Source: CAIXSC01 sp046349855 (GTDB lineage Bacteria > Planctomycetota > Planctomycetia > Pirellulales > Pirellulaceae). Taken from it: a DNA stretch of 64,000 nt. The translations under genes were made by a program, and so were the position numbers. The notes beneath the pieces were generated by a model that saw only the letters and a program-made list of their open reading frames with translations, searched no databases and was not told the DNA's origin. Positions 36,022 through 44,741 of the stretch are shown in pieces (the stretch's first letter is position 1; every line of letters starts with the position of its first letter). The DNA is taken from positions 1 through 64,000 of the forward strand of contig JAXMBM010000009.1 of the NCBI GenBank assembly GCA_046349855.1. Reading direction: 5' to 3'.

Positions 36022-36172
36022 GCCGTGATTGCTCCCTGCTCAATTCACCCGCCGACCGTTCACTCAGCGACCGTTCACTCGGCCGCCGTTCATTCAGCGA
36101 CCAAGTACCCAGCGTCTCACCGGGCCGCTCAGTTTACGCAGGGCCAGCGTCCGCGAAAAGAGTAGCGGCCGA

Positions 36173-36655
36173 TCAAGGTTCTTCCCGGTAGACGCCAAAC
36201 CGCCACAACACCCGGTCCCCGGCGGCCAACCGGTAGGCAGCGAAACTGCGGTCGCCCGGGCGATCGTTCACTCGGTACGTCCAGTTTTTCCCGCGCCCCT
36301 CGTTTTCGAGGTCGTCGATTCGGGTGAGGAAGGCCGTATCCCCCGAGCCTCGATACTGGAACTGCAGGCCACGGCGATGACGCTGAGCCTCCTGGAGCAG
36401 TTCGAGGATCGTGGTGCCTGGCCGGAATGGGAACGTCCAGCGTTTCTGGGCTCCATCACCGTAATCCACCGTCAGTTCGACGGTGGTCGCCGGTTCTTCC
36501 GCCCTCAGACTCCCTGGGGCATGCTGCCCCACCGCACCCACAAGCAACCAGGCCAGGCACAGGGCCACCAACGCGGCACGCCGGCCGGTCGAGAACAGGG
36601 TGACCGACTTGCCCACGACACCCGACTTGCCGCCGACAGTCGCTGCAGGACTCAT
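36173..36655 (-). CDS. DUF4430 protein (transcobalamin C-terminal-like)
   Basis: This 160-residue exported protein has a hydrophobic leader (RAALVALCLAWLLVGAVGQ). A DUF4430-like domain follows, characterised by TTVELTVDYGDG, TTILELLQEAQRHR, and the end KNWTYRVNDRPGDRSFAAYR with LAAGDRVLWRFG. In eukaryotes the same fold forms part of cobalamin carriers; in bacteria it often accompanies ECF transporters. It lies between thiG and the DUF6580-like membrane protein, so the two may form an uptake pair. The ATG at 36655 has GGAG 6 nt upstream. Confidence 0.75.
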   Translation of the reverse strand: MSPAATVGGKSGVVGKSVTLFSTGRRAALVALCLAWLLVGAVGQHAPGSLRAEEPATTVELTVDYGDGAQKRWTFPFRPGTTILELLQEAQRHRRGLQFQYRGSGDTAFLTRIDDLENEGRGKNWTYRVNDRPGDRSFAAYRLAAGDRVLWRFGVYREEP

Positions 36656-36753
36656 GGAATCTCCAGGGAAAAAGGACTGCCGTTCTGCTTCGCGCCCCTC
36701 GAGCGGCACGTTCCGGTCGGGCGGCGAGCGGTACCAGGGACCGCCGAGGCCTC

Positions 36754-37614
36754 TCAGGGGGACCAGCGAGGCCGCCCCCCAATGACCCCTTCCAGCGGAC
36801 TGCTGGCCGTGGCATACAGCCGCCGGGGAATCCGTCCGGCCAGCCACGCGGCCCGCCCCGCTTCGCAGGCCAGCCGCATGGCCCGCGACATGGTCAGTGG
36901 ATCGCGCGCGTGCGCGATGGCCGTATTGAGCAGCACGGCGTCGACTCCCAGTTCCATCGCGAACGCCACGTCACTCGCCGTTCCCACGCCCGCATCGACA
37001 ATGACCGGGTAGTCCGGATCGCCATCCTTGAGATACTCGAGAATGATGCGAATGTTATTGGGATTGAGCACTCCCTGTCCGGAGCCGATGGGGCTGCCCG
37101 CCGGCATCACCGCCGCGGCCCCCGCATCTTTCAGGCGGCGAGCCATGACGGGATCGTCACTCGTATAGCAGAGGACCTGAAAGCCTTCGGCGACGAGCTT
37201 TTCGGTCGCTTCCAGCGTCGCCACGGGGTCCGGCAACAGCGATTTGCTGTCACCCAGGACTTCGAGTTTCACCCAGTCGGCACCGGAGTTCCCTAGTCCC
37301 AGGAGTATTTCGCGTCCCAGCCGAGCACAACGCAGAGCATCGCCGGCCGTATAACAGCCGGCCGTATTGGGGAGCAGCGTGATGCGGTCCAGATCGATGT
37401 AGTCGAGCAGATTCTGGCCGCTGCCGTCATACAGCCGTTCGCGGCGCACCGCCACGGTGACGCAATCGGCACCGGACAGGGCGATCGACTCCCGCATCAA
37501 TTCCAGTGACGCATACCGCCCCGTACCGACGATCAGCCGGCTTTGGAGCACGTGGCTGCCAATCCGCAGAGCGGGCTCGGGGGGAGCAGAAGGAGCGGGG
37601 GATTCCGTGGTCAT
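36754..37614 (-). CDS. thiG: Thiazole synthase ThiG
   Basis: ThiG condenses deoxyxylulose phosphate, dehydroglycine and thiocarboxylated ThiS to the thiazole phosphate of thiamine. The 286-residue TIM barrel shows SRLIVGTGRYAS, ADCVTVAVRRERL, LPNTAGCYTAGDALRCARL, the Schiff-base lysine in DWVKLEVLGD, PAGSPIGSGQGVLNP and VDAGVGTASDVAFAMELG. ATG 37614 lies 31 bp after the thiS stop, so they are an operon. The N-terminus adds about 15 Pro/Ala residues to the usual length. No TPP riboswitch was recognised upstream. Confidence 0.95.
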   Translation of the reverse strand: MTTESPAPSAPPEPALRIGSHVLQSRLIVGTGRYASLELMRESIALSGADCVTVAVRRERLYDGSGQNLLDYIDLDRITLLPNTAGCYTAGDALRCARLGREILLGLGNSGADWVKLEVLGDSKSLLPDPVATLEATEKLVAEGFQVLCYTSDDPVMARRLKDAGAAAVMPAGSPIGSGQGVLNPNNIRIILEYLKDGDPDYPVIVDAGVGTASDVAFAMELGVDAVLLNTAIAHARDPLTMSRAMRLACEAGRAAWLAGRIPRRLYATASSPLEGVIGGRPRWSP

Positions 37615-37645
37615 GACCCTATCCTCGCGGGCTGGCGGATGGCGG

Positions 37646-37846
37646 TCACCCGCCACCAACAAGCGTCACGATTTCGATACGATCCCCATCCCGCAGAACC
37701 GTGTCGCCGTGCCGCTGCCGAGGAACGACTTCCAGATTGACCTCGACCGCCACCCCGCGCAACGGCAACTGCAACTCCCGCAGGAAACCCTCGATGGTGA
37801 GTCCTTCAGGAAGTTCTCGTGGTTCGCCGTTGAAAGTGATCTGCAT
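37646..37846 (-). CDS. thiS: Sulfur carrier protein ThiS
   Basis: ThiS is the ubiquitin-like carrier that delivers sulfur, as a C-terminal thiocarboxylate, to ThiG. The 66-residue protein starts MQITFNGEPRELPEG and ends in the required Gly-Gly (IEIVTLVGGG). The body has the ThiS pattern GVAVEVNLEVVPR and GDRIEIV. It lies directly upstream of thiG. ATG 37846 is the only sensible start; frame extensions to 37984 read through the preceding gene's end. Confidence 0.93.
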   Translation of the reverse strand: MQITFNGEPRELPEGLTIEGFLRELQLPLRGVAVEVNLEVVPRQRHGDTVLRDGDRIEIVTLVGGG

Positions 37847-37884
37847 GGCGGCCAAGGTGAGATCGGGGACGATGCGGCGGGCCG

Positions 37885-38463
37885 CTATTCGTTTCGCAAC
37901 TCCAATTCGCGGGCCTTGCCGAAGCCCACCTTCAGGAGCGTGCCGCGCTGCGGAGCCCCGGAGACAGCCGTCGTCCTGCTCCACGGCAAACTATAGGCAA
38001 CCCAGTTTCCGGTGGCCGCGTCGGCGACATACAGGATGCAGTCGGCCGGCTTGATGTCCCCACCGCCGGTGCGGAACTGAGCCAGGCCCGTGACCATCAG
38101 GAACTGGGGCTTCTTGGTCGCACCCGCCTCAATCCCCAGGTCGGCCATGATATTGTACTTGTACGCTCCGCCCACGCTCCCGGTACGAGCATTCGGGACC
38201 AGGCATTGGAGATCCCCGGAGAGGAAGTCCAGGAAGAACACGCCTTCCATGCCATCGGCAATCGGCCCGGTACACATCGAGAAGGTGTCGCCGGAACTGG
38301 TGGCGACCGCATTGAGCCGAGCCGCCGCCAGTGGAGCCGGCAGTCCGTCGACCGACGAGCGTCCCACCACGACTCCACCCACCGCGGCTCCCGCCACCAG
38401 GATCCCTGCCGCTAGCCCCTGAACAAACGTTCGGTTCGACCGCTGTGAAAGCCACCGCACCAT
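37885..38463 (-). CDS. Hypothetical single-pass membrane protein
   Basis: This 192-residue protein has one transmembrane segment (LAAGILVAGAAVGGVVVG) near the N-terminus and an extracytoplasmic domain. The domain includes FSMCTGPIADGMEGVFFLDF, GDLQCLVPN, YKYNIMADLG, QFLMVTGLAQFR and ADCILYVADAATGNWVAYSL. I recognise no named family, though the C-terminal YVADAATGNWVAYSL string occurs in planctomycete envelope proteins in my recollection. AAGGA is 9 nt before ATG 38463. It lies 38 bp upstream of thiS in the same direction; a thiamine link is not implied. Confidence 0.65.
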   Translation of the reverse strand: MVRWLSQRSNRTFVQGLAAGILVAGAAVGGVVVGRSSVDGLPAPLAAARLNAVATSSGDTFSMCTGPIADGMEGVFFLDFLSGDLQCLVPNARTGSVGGAYKYNIMADLGIEAGATKKPQFLMVTGLAQFRTGGGDIKPADCILYVADAATGNWVAYSLPWSRTTAVSGAPQRGTLLKVGFGKARELELRNE

Positions 38464-38721
38464 TGGCCCGATTCCTTGACTGAGAAGACGACGCTTTTCG
38501 GGCGGCCCGCACCGCCCTCCCCGGCACCCCAGCGAGCATCGTACCCCTTTCCTCCGTCACGTGCCACTGTGCAGCACTCCTCGGCATTTTCCGTCCCCAG
38601 ACAACGTTCGAATACCCTCCCGAACCGCAGGTCCGACGCGGCTGTCCGCCGTCCGTTCCAGCCACCACGCGATTGACTTGGCCCGCGCCGCGGGCCACCA
38701 TCCATCCTGGAGGCTCCGACC

Positions 38722-39159
38722 ATGCTCAGCCGACGATTCGCTCGTCCACTCTCCTGGTGGTGCCGGGGCACCGCCCTGCTGGTCTCGGTATTCCTGTTGC
38801 CGGCCGTCGCGCTGGCCGACGGGGATCTGCGCAAGAACGGCTCTCTGGTGGGTCGAGTCGAATCGGACGGCACGATCCGGATTCGCGGGACGATCGTCGG
38901 CCGCTTCGAATCGGATGGCTCCATCCGCATTCGCGGCGCGCTGGTCGGCAAGATCGAACGAGATGGGGACATCCGCAAGCGCGGGAGCATCGAGGGGCGG
39001 ATCGAATCGAACGGCGACGTGCGCGTGCGCGGGTCGCTGGTAGGTCGAGTCGAAGACGACGGTACGATCCGCCATCGCGGGTCGATCATCGGTTCCGCTC
39101 GAGGCGTCCCGCCCGCTCAGGCGGCCGCCCTGTTCTTCTTCGACTTTGTCGACCTGTGA
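38722..39159 (+). CDS. Secreted five-fold short-repeat protein (beta-flower-like)
   Basis: This 145-residue protein has a signal peptide (ALLVSVFLLPAVALA) and then about five 17-18-residue repeats with the pattern G-x-[LI]-x-G-[RK]-[VFI]-E-x-[DN]-G-[TSD]-[IV]-R-x-R-G. Examples are GRVESDGTIRIRG and GKIERDGDIRKRG. The regular Gly/Asp spacing suggests a small closed beta structure like the 'beta-flower' folds, or a beta-solenoid. No catalytic residues are evident. The C-terminus (AALFFFDFVDL) is hydrophobic. GGAGG lies 8 nt before ATG 38722. DNA-level similarity between units indicates fairly recent duplication. Confidence 0.75.
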   Translation: MLSRRFARPLSWWCRGTALLVSVFLLPAVALADGDLRKNGSLVGRVESDGTIRIRGTIVGRFESDGSIRIRGALVGKIERDGDIRKRGSIEGRIESNGDVRVRGSLVGRVEDDGTIRHRGSIIGSARGVPPAQAAALFFFDFVDL

Positions 39160-39178
39160 CGCCTCGGCCCATCTCCGT

Positions 39179-40531
39179 TCAAGCTCGGGCGCCGTCCGGT
39201 TGATACGTCAGCGGCCGGCACGAAATCCGCCCATCCGGCAGCAGCTCGACTGTCGCTTCGCGCACGTCGTGCTCCAGTCGACCTCCGGTGACAATCGCCT
39301 GCTCGACGACCACCCCCGCCGCAATCTCGTGGCGGTCGAGCGCTCGCATGTCCCCGACCGACAATCGCTCACCATTTTCCAGGAACAGCGGATATCGTTC
39401 CCACAGGACCGCGTGCGCCACCCGAGCGTTCTCCTCCACGGTCCAGTCCGAGCCGAGAATGGCATAGGGTCCGATGGTGGCCCCGTCGGCGATCACACAG
39501 CGATCACCGATCACGACCGGCGGAATGATCGTGACGCGCTGCCAGTTCGCCGTGACATCCTGTCCCAGGTACCCCCACGCTTGCCGCTCCCACGGCAGAT
39601 CGACCGCCAGTCGACCGTCGAGCACCTCGCGGTTGACCTGCAGATAGTCGCTCTTCTGCCCCACATCAAACCACGGTCCGTCGTACTGCACTCCCCACAG
39701 CACCGAGTTGCGATCGAGGCATACGACCGGCGACTTTCCCAGCAACGCGGGAAACACGTGTTTGCCGAAATCGTAAAACGGACGTTCGATGTCGCATTGT
39801 GCCGGAGTGCGTTGGGCATCGAGTTCCCGCAACAGGCGAGTTTCGATGAGATAGATCGAAGCATTGTTCCAGATGCTGGGAGAATGCGGATCCTTTTCGT
39901 GGAAGGCCACGATCGGCCCCGCGGCGCCGAGCCGCCCGGAGGCCGCGCGCGTCTCGCGCAGTACGGCCGTCCCGAAATCCCGCCGCCGCTCGGCAGGAAT
40001 CGGCACCAGCACCATCGTCACCGCAGCTCCCGCCTGGCGATGCAGGGCATACAGCTCGGCCAATTGCTCGACGCCAAAACTCGTCACGATATCGCCGCTC
40101 GGCACCAACACCGTGTCGCCCGCAAACGGCGGCAACGGGACCACCGACTCACCCGGCAGCTGGTGCGCCGCCGAACCAAGCACCTGTCGGCAGACCCCCC
40201 CCAACGTCCCGCTCGGCGTGTCTTCTTCCAGATACGACAACTGCACTCCACACTGCCGGCCATCGCCAAAGTAGTCGCGGATGGCGGGCTTGTGCACACA
40301 CAGGTTCATGGACAGCCGTTCGACCCCCAGCTGCCGCAGCTTGCGCACCCAGGTCTCGATCAACGGCACCTGCCCGCCCAAGGGAAACATCGGTTTGGGG
40401 AGATACCGCACGGTGAGCGGTTCGAGGCGCCGCCCCAGTCCGGCCGCCAGCAACGCTCCCCCCAGCAACGGGCGGGGCACTCCGGGCCGAAACTCAGCGG
40501 TCAGCATATTGTCGAGAGAAGGCAGCAGCAT
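39179..40531 (-). CDS. NDP-sugar pyrophosphorylase (mannose-1-P guanylyltransferase-like)
   Basis: This 450-residue nucleotidyltransferase activates a sugar-1-phosphate with an NTP. The signature GGALLAAGLGRRLEPLT and PKPMFPLGG binds the nucleotide. SGDIVTSFG, VAFHEKDP and WNNASIYLIE form the sugar site. The C-terminal part carries left-handed beta-helix hexapeptides (IIPPVVIGDRCVIADGATIG), as in GDP-mannose and dTDP-glucose pyrophosphorylases. The exact sugar is uncertain. It probably supplies surface glycan synthesis. ATG 40531 is inferred; ATG 40507 is in frame. No other sugar gene is adjacent. Confidence 0.85.
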   Translation of the reverse strand: MLLPSLDNMLTAEFRPGVPRPLLGGALLAAGLGRRLEPLTVRYLPKPMFPLGGQVPLIETWVRKLRQLGVERLSMNLCVHKPAIRDYFGDGRQCGVQLSYLEEDTPSGTLGGVCRQVLGSAAHQLPGESVVPLPPFAGDTVLVPSGDIVTSFGVEQLAELYALHRQAGAAVTMVLVPIPAERRRDFGTAVLRETRAASGRLGAAGPIVAFHEKDPHSPSIWNNASIYLIETRLLRELDAQRTPAQCDIERPFYDFGKHVFPALLGKSPVVCLDRNSVLWGVQYDGPWFDVGQKSDYLQVNREVLDGRLAVDLPWERQAWGYLGQDVTANWQRVTIIPPVVIGDRCVIADGATIGPYAILGSDWTVEENARVAHAVLWERYPLFLENGERLSVGDMRALDRHEIAAGVVVEQAIVTGGRLEHDVREATVELLPDGRISCRPLTYQPDGARA

Positions 40532-40734
40532 GGGAGGCACCGCGATGCACGGAACAGAGCACAACCAACGTCGTATCTCAATCGTACGTCACCGCCGGCC
40601 CCGGCCAACCGATTCCCCCCCGCCCATCTTCGCCGGCCCCTCGCCGGCCCTCGTTACGACGCATACAGACCGGCCGATCGTCCCTCAGATGTACGGTCCC
40701 GCAGCGCCGCCGCGGAACTTCTTCCGACCGGCGT

Positions 40735-42111
40735 TCAGCGCGGAGCCCCGGAGTGGCTGACAAGGATCTGCCCTACGAGTTGGCCGGTGGGGAAGACGGC
40801 CAAGGCGTACGTGTTGGCGCCGTCGTCGATGTGCACCCGCCGCCCCACCGCTGCACCGGCCGGCGTCTGGCGGGCGTCGAGCGGTGTCAGACGCAACTCG
40901 TGGTCACCCGCCGGCAGTTCGACCCGCAGCACCTGAATCTTGTCGGGCAAGAGCCCCCAGCAGCGCGTGTCGGCCGATTCGGTCGCCTCCCACGCCACGC
41001 CCGCCAGATCGACCGCCAGACTGGCCACGTCGTGCTTGGCGAAGCCGGCGGCTTCCTTCGTCCCGTAGACCAACCCTTTCTTGATCACGCGTCGCGCCAC
41101 GGCCCGCGCCACGGTGCGCGACAGCAGCGCATCGCACTGCTGCCGGGCCAGCAGCGACACGTCCGTGATCGTCGCCGTGGCGCCGCACGGTTGGGCATTC
41201 ACGGCAACTCCGACCGCCTGCACGTGGTTGGGTTGAGTCACCACGCGCGGAATTTTGACGGGCGCCACATTCGGCGGCACCGTCTGCTGCCCCAGGACAC
41301 TCACGATCTGGCCGGCGATCAGCAGTGCGGCCGACGAAGGCTGCTCGATCACCTCCTCCTTGTACGGTCCCTTGCCTGTGAAGGCGAACACGTACAACAC
41401 ACCGTGACCCGGTTCGGAATGGTGACCGTGCGTCGCCCGCTCCACGTCATATCGACCCGGGACGAAATTCGGCTGCCAGCTCACGACCGCGGCAAACGAC
41501 CGCTGCGCGTCGTCATAGTCGACGTGCGTCGCCTCGCGCAGGACACCTCGCAGATACGGCGCCAGCGCCACCCGCTGGTACGCCAGCTTCGGATTGTCCC
41601 CCTGCTCGTCGGCGCCGGCGGCGATGATCTGCTCCTGCTTGTCGATCAGCTGCAGGCTGTACGCTTCGGCATCCCCGCCGTCGTGCATCAGATTGCTCAT
41701 CGCCAGCAGAGCGCGGAGCAGCACCTTTTCGTAGTCTTCCCCGGCATAGGCACGTCGCTGGTCGTCCGTCAGATACGACCAGGTCGACTCGGCGATGTCC
41801 TGCTGCTCGAGCCGCTCGAAATTGTCCCGCACCACGCGCAGCGTCTGCTCCGCCTCCCGCGCTCGTCCCGCGGCCAGCAGAATCAGCGACTGTTCGAGCC
41901 GCAACACATCGGCTTCGCCACCCGCGCGCCGCAGGTCGTCCGCCACCAGCTGTTCGGCCGACGCCAGTTGATTGGCGTAGAACGCCGACCGTACCTTGGT
42001 CACGCGCTGCGTGTAGCTCGCACAGCCCGTCGCCGCCAGGCAGACCGCCAGGAGCAGCAGCCACCGATCCGGCGGCCTCCCCGTCCGGGAGCAGCCGGTG
42101 CCGCCTGTCAT
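40735..42111 (-). CDS. COG3014-like lipoprotein
   Basis: This 458-residue exported protein has a hydrophobic leader ending in a lipobox (LLLAVCLAATGC). The first part is helical and TPR-like (FYANQLASAEQLVADDLRRA). The C-terminal part includes GVLYVFAFTGKGPYKEE, KIPRVV, LARQQCDALLSRTVARAVARRV and DTRCWGLLPDKIQVLRVEL, a layout I know from COG3014-type proteins found beside LpoB-type lipoproteins. Its ATG overlaps the stop of the upstream gene by 4 bp (ATGA at 42108-42111), so the two are translationally coupled. A role in envelope or peptidoglycan assembly is inferred from that pairing only. Confidence 0.7.
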   Translation of the reverse strand: MTGGTGCSRTGRPPDRWLLLLAVCLAATGCASYTQRVTKVRSAFYANQLASAEQLVADDLRRAGGEADVLRLEQSLILLAAGRAREAEQTLRVVRDNFERLEQQDIAESTWSYLTDDQRRAYAGEDYEKVLLRALLAMSNLMHDGGDAEAYSLQLIDKQEQIIAAGADEQGDNPKLAYQRVALAPYLRGVLREATHVDYDDAQRSFAAVVSWQPNFVPGRYDVERATHGHHSEPGHGVLYVFAFTGKGPYKEEVIEQPSSAALLIAGQIVSVLGQQTVPPNVAPVKIPRVVTQPNHVQAVGVAVNAQPCGATATITDVSLLARQQCDALLSRTVARAVARRVIKKGLVYGTKEAAGFAKHDVASLAVDLAGVAWEATESADTRCWGLLPDKIQVLRVELPAGDHELRLTPLDARQTPAGAAVGRRVHIDDGANTYALAVFPTGQLVGQILVSHSGAPR

Positions 42112-42800
42112 TTGGCCCCCCACGGCCAGCCCTGCGACCAGGCTCGACTGGCCCACGAATGATGGTACCCCTTGCTGATCGTCTCCGACTGCTTGTCCTG
42201 CTCGCCGGTGCGGATGTCGATCAGTTCCAGCGTCAGCAGATAGTCGCGCTGGTAATCCTTGTTCTGTCGAGTGGTTCCGGAGGTGAGGCGGGCGTACAGC
42301 AGAAAATCGAACGGCTGACCGTTCTGCTGCATCACATGCACGAACGACTGCATGTGGCTCGGCAGAAACAGCTGCTCGGGCCGCAGCCGCAGATCCTCCA
42401 GCCCCGCCTGCACATAGCGCCGGCTGATCGGCTTGAACCGCGTCGACTCGAGCAGCTGCGTGTCGATCAATTCGTACAGCTGATCCTTGAAGTCGCCGAT
42501 CTCTTCGCCCGACTTGTTCTCCACGCCCACAAAACAGATGCTCATCTTCGGCGGCGGCACCGGTTCCCCTCCCGCCGACACCAGGTGCATGGCCGAGCCA
42601 TCTTCGTGACGCGCCAGCAGTTTCGCCACCGTCTGTTCCACCAGCGGCTGGAACGTCTCCTGGCCCGCCTGGTGACTGCCGATCATTTCCTTCTGGCCCG
42701 GCTGAATGACGCGCGCATACTGGTTTCCGCGACAGCCGACCGCCAGGACAACGAGCCCGGCGATCGTGAGCCACAGCCGACAGCTGCAACCTCGAGACAT
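42108..42800 (-). CDS. LpoB-like lipoprotein
   Basis: This 230-residue lipoprotein has the leader LWLTIAGLVVLAVGC and then a CsgG/LpoB-like domain. Recognisable pieces are SICFVGVENKSGEEIGDFKD, LYELIDTQLLESTRFKPISR and FDFLLYARLTSGT followed by the conserved beta strand with YLLTLELIDIRTGE. LpoB in enterobacteria activates the bifunctional penicillin-binding protein PBP1b from the outer membrane. Planctomycetes have a thin or modified wall, so activity here is unproven. AGGAA lies 6 nt before ATG 42800. It is the first gene of a two-gene unit with the COG3014-like protein. Confidence 0.75.
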   Translation of the reverse strand: MSRGCSCRLWLTIAGLVVLAVGCRGNQYARVIQPGQKEMIGSHQAGQETFQPLVEQTVAKLLARHEDGSAMHLVSAGGEPVPPPKMSICFVGVENKSGEEIGDFKDQLYELIDTQLLESTRFKPISRRYVQAGLEDLRLRPEQLFLPSHMQSFVHVMQQNGQPFDFLLYARLTSGTTRQNKDYQRDYLLTLELIDIRTGEQDKQSETISKGYHHSWASRAWSQGWPWGAK

Positions 42801-42958
42801 GGGATTCCTTTCCCGCAAACGGCCCCTCGCGCCCCCTCCGCCTGCCTGGCGCCCGGGGCCTCTCCGAAGATCATCGTCCGCCGCCTTCCTGGTTCCGCAG
42901 TGCGGCGGGGGATCTTAGCGAGAATCGCGGGCGGGAGCGAGTCCAAGTCGAGCTGGCT

Positions 42959-42995
42959 GCCAGGCGAGCGAGCTGTCAGGCGAGCTTGCTGTCAG
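42959..42995. repeat. 37-bp direct repeat, left copy
   Basis: Identical over 37 bp to 44103-44139. It consists of two similar 16-bp units (caggcgagcgagctgt, caggcgagcttgctgt). Both copies are followed shortly by agtggtgct. Together they bracket 1.1 kb without an intact gene. Confidence 0.9.
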
Positions 42996-44102
42996 AATCC
43001 TGAGTGGTGCTGGAAAACGTCAAGAGGAGGGTGGCGTTTCTTGTGTTAAAGTGGGGTCTCTGGAGGGCAGGAGGAAGAGAGTTTCTGTTTTGGAGGCCCG
43101 GCATGGACGCAGCATATGACGCCTTGGAACGGAAAAAAGTTGCAACTTTTGGAACGGCTGGCGGAGCTCGAGGTCGAGCAGCAACGTCGGCATAGGCTTC
43201 TCGCGAAGGTTCCTCACTTCAGCGAGATTGAAGACGCAGACCCAGGACCCGGGGTGGCTCCTCGGCGCCTTTCTCAGGTCTCGACTGGCCAACGAAGTCG
43301 CCTTGAGTGACGGCCGATCGGGCGGACCCCGTTTGGCGTACCCCATCGATCGTCGTGTCCGACGCGACCATCGCCGCCGCGACGGCCACACCTCCGCCTT
43401 CTGGTGCCGCGTTTGAGGGCTCGTCCATGAACAACGCGTTACGTGTGCCCGAACGATCGATGAATTGATGACCAAGCTGCTCGAGGCACAGGCCTCGCTA
43501 ACGCCGCGACTTGCCAGCCCTTCGCGCTCGGTGGGATCGCTCCGGTAACGCGACGCGGCGGAAGCAAAACCTGAAATTCATGCGACACTGGCAGCCACAG
43601 CCTTGGGCCTCATCCCGATCGCTGTGCAGGAGATTTCCGGACGCGGCTGCGCGCGAGTTTTTTCAGGCATTGCGCGGTGTCCAAGCCTTGCCATCAATAA
43701 AGCAGCCGCTGGCGAAGTGCCTCCGCCAGCGGTCGGATGCACCTTGGCGCCCGCGACCGAGATATCCCTCGTTGGGTTGCGTCCCCGCAGAGCCCAGCTC
43801 CGTTTCCTCCCGGCGATCCCAAGCTATGGCAACACGGTTCCCGTGTCAATGTACACTTGGACACCTGTATGCCTGAGAAAATCCCGCGGCGCAGCCGCGT
43901 CTGGAAACCTGATCAGGCACCCTTCACAGGAGAAGCGGGAGGAGCGAATAACACGATTTGTCGTGCCCCTTGGGGCGGAAGACGGAACGGATCGTAACGT
44001 GCGACAGGATGGACGCTTGTCGGACTATTTGAGCCGACGTCCCGGCTATCCATTTACCCGCCGTCCCCCCCTGGCTTTGGCCTCATAAGCTGACGTGGGC
44101 CC
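42996..44102. other. Gene-poor tract between 37-bp direct repeats
   Basis: This 1.1 kb tract between the LpoB-like and the membrane protein genes has no intact gene I can support. A plus-strand frame at 43116-43310 begins TPWNGKKLQLLERLAELEVE and continues RLLAKVPHFSEIEDA; it resembles the N-terminus of some transposase-type proteins, but frame is lost soon after. A 16-bp palindrome (aaaagttgcaactttt) lies inside it near 43130. Other open frames (43603-44088) look random. It could be the eroded remnant of a mobile element. Confidence 0.5.
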
Positions 44103-44139
44103 GCCAGGCGAGCGAGCTGTCAGGCGAGCTTGCTGTCAG
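44103..44139. repeat. 37-bp direct repeat, right copy
   Basis: Identical to 42959-42995. Its last bases supply the stop codon (44136-44138, minus strand) of the membrane protein gene, so the repeat truncates or ends that frame. Confidence 0.9.
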
Positions 44140-44741
44140 CTAGTGGTGCTAGCGGCACCCGCCGAGCCCTGACCCGCCGCGTCCGCCACGTGCCGCTCGA
44201 TGGCCGCCAGCAGACCGGCATAGTCCGCCAGATGCCCCGGCAACACCAGCCTCCGGCCGTCGGTCACCACCACCAGCAGCCGCTCCGCCCCCGCATCCGC
44301 CAGCTGCCGCTGGAGCCAGTGGGTCACCAGGCCGCTCGAGACCTCCGTCACGTTACTCAACGGCACGCGTCGCGACTCGCGAATCTGCTCCCACCGCACC
44401 ACCTCTTCCGAGTGCACGGTACGCAGGTAGAAACCGTTGTCGTGCACGATGGTGTACACCTCTTTCTCGCGCTGCAGCTTGACCACCGCCCAGATGCTGC
44501 CCGACAAGCCGGCCAGCGCGAACACGACCCCTGCCACCGTTGCCACCAGTTGCCCCTGGGCGTGTCCCTGGACCGTCTGGTTGCGGGCAGCAATCACGGC
44601 AATGGCCACCGAGATGACGAAGAACAGCAGGCCGAGAATGAGCACCTTGATCTGAGCTCGATTCACTCGATCCAGGTCCACCCGATAAGTGCTCTGTGGC
44701 CGTCCTAGTTGGACCAGCGTTGCGACGGATTGAACAGTCAT
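44136..44741 (-). CDS. Two-helix membrane protein with PH-like domain
   Basis: This 201-residue protein has two adjacent transmembrane helices (VLILGLLFFVISVAIAVIAA and LVATVAGVVFALAGLSGSIW). A cytoplasmic domain follows, with a beta pattern resembling PH-like/DUF6585 folds: YTIVHDNGFYLRTVHSEEVV, WEQIRESRRV, RLLVVVTDGRRLVLPG. Function is unknown. The stop codon lies inside the right 37-bp repeat, so the last residues (GSAGAASTTS) may not be original. ATG 44741 is chosen because it begins the soluble N-terminus; five more residues are possible. Confidence 0.65.
   Translation of the reverse strand: MTVQSVATLVQLGRPQSTYRVDLDRVNRAQIKVLILGLLFFVISVAIAVIAARNQTVQGHAQGQLVATVAGVVFALAGLSGSIWAVVKLQREKEVYTIVHDNGFYLRTVHSEEVVRWEQIRESRRVPLSNVTEVSSGLVTHWLQRQLADAGAERLLVVVTDGRRLVLPGHLADYAGLLAAIERHVADAAGQGSAGAASTTS

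Noticed and set aside
37847..38721. TPP riboswitch for the thiS-thiG operon
   Set aside because: The conserved CTGAGA and ACCTGA core pieces were not found in order on the minus strand.
39146..40936. 596-codon plus-strand open frame
   Set aside because: It runs antisense through the sugar pyrophosphorylase gene and past its end; composition is typical of a shadow frame.
43603..44088. 161-codon frame between the 37-bp repeats
   Set aside because: No start signal or motif; composition differs from genuine genes here.
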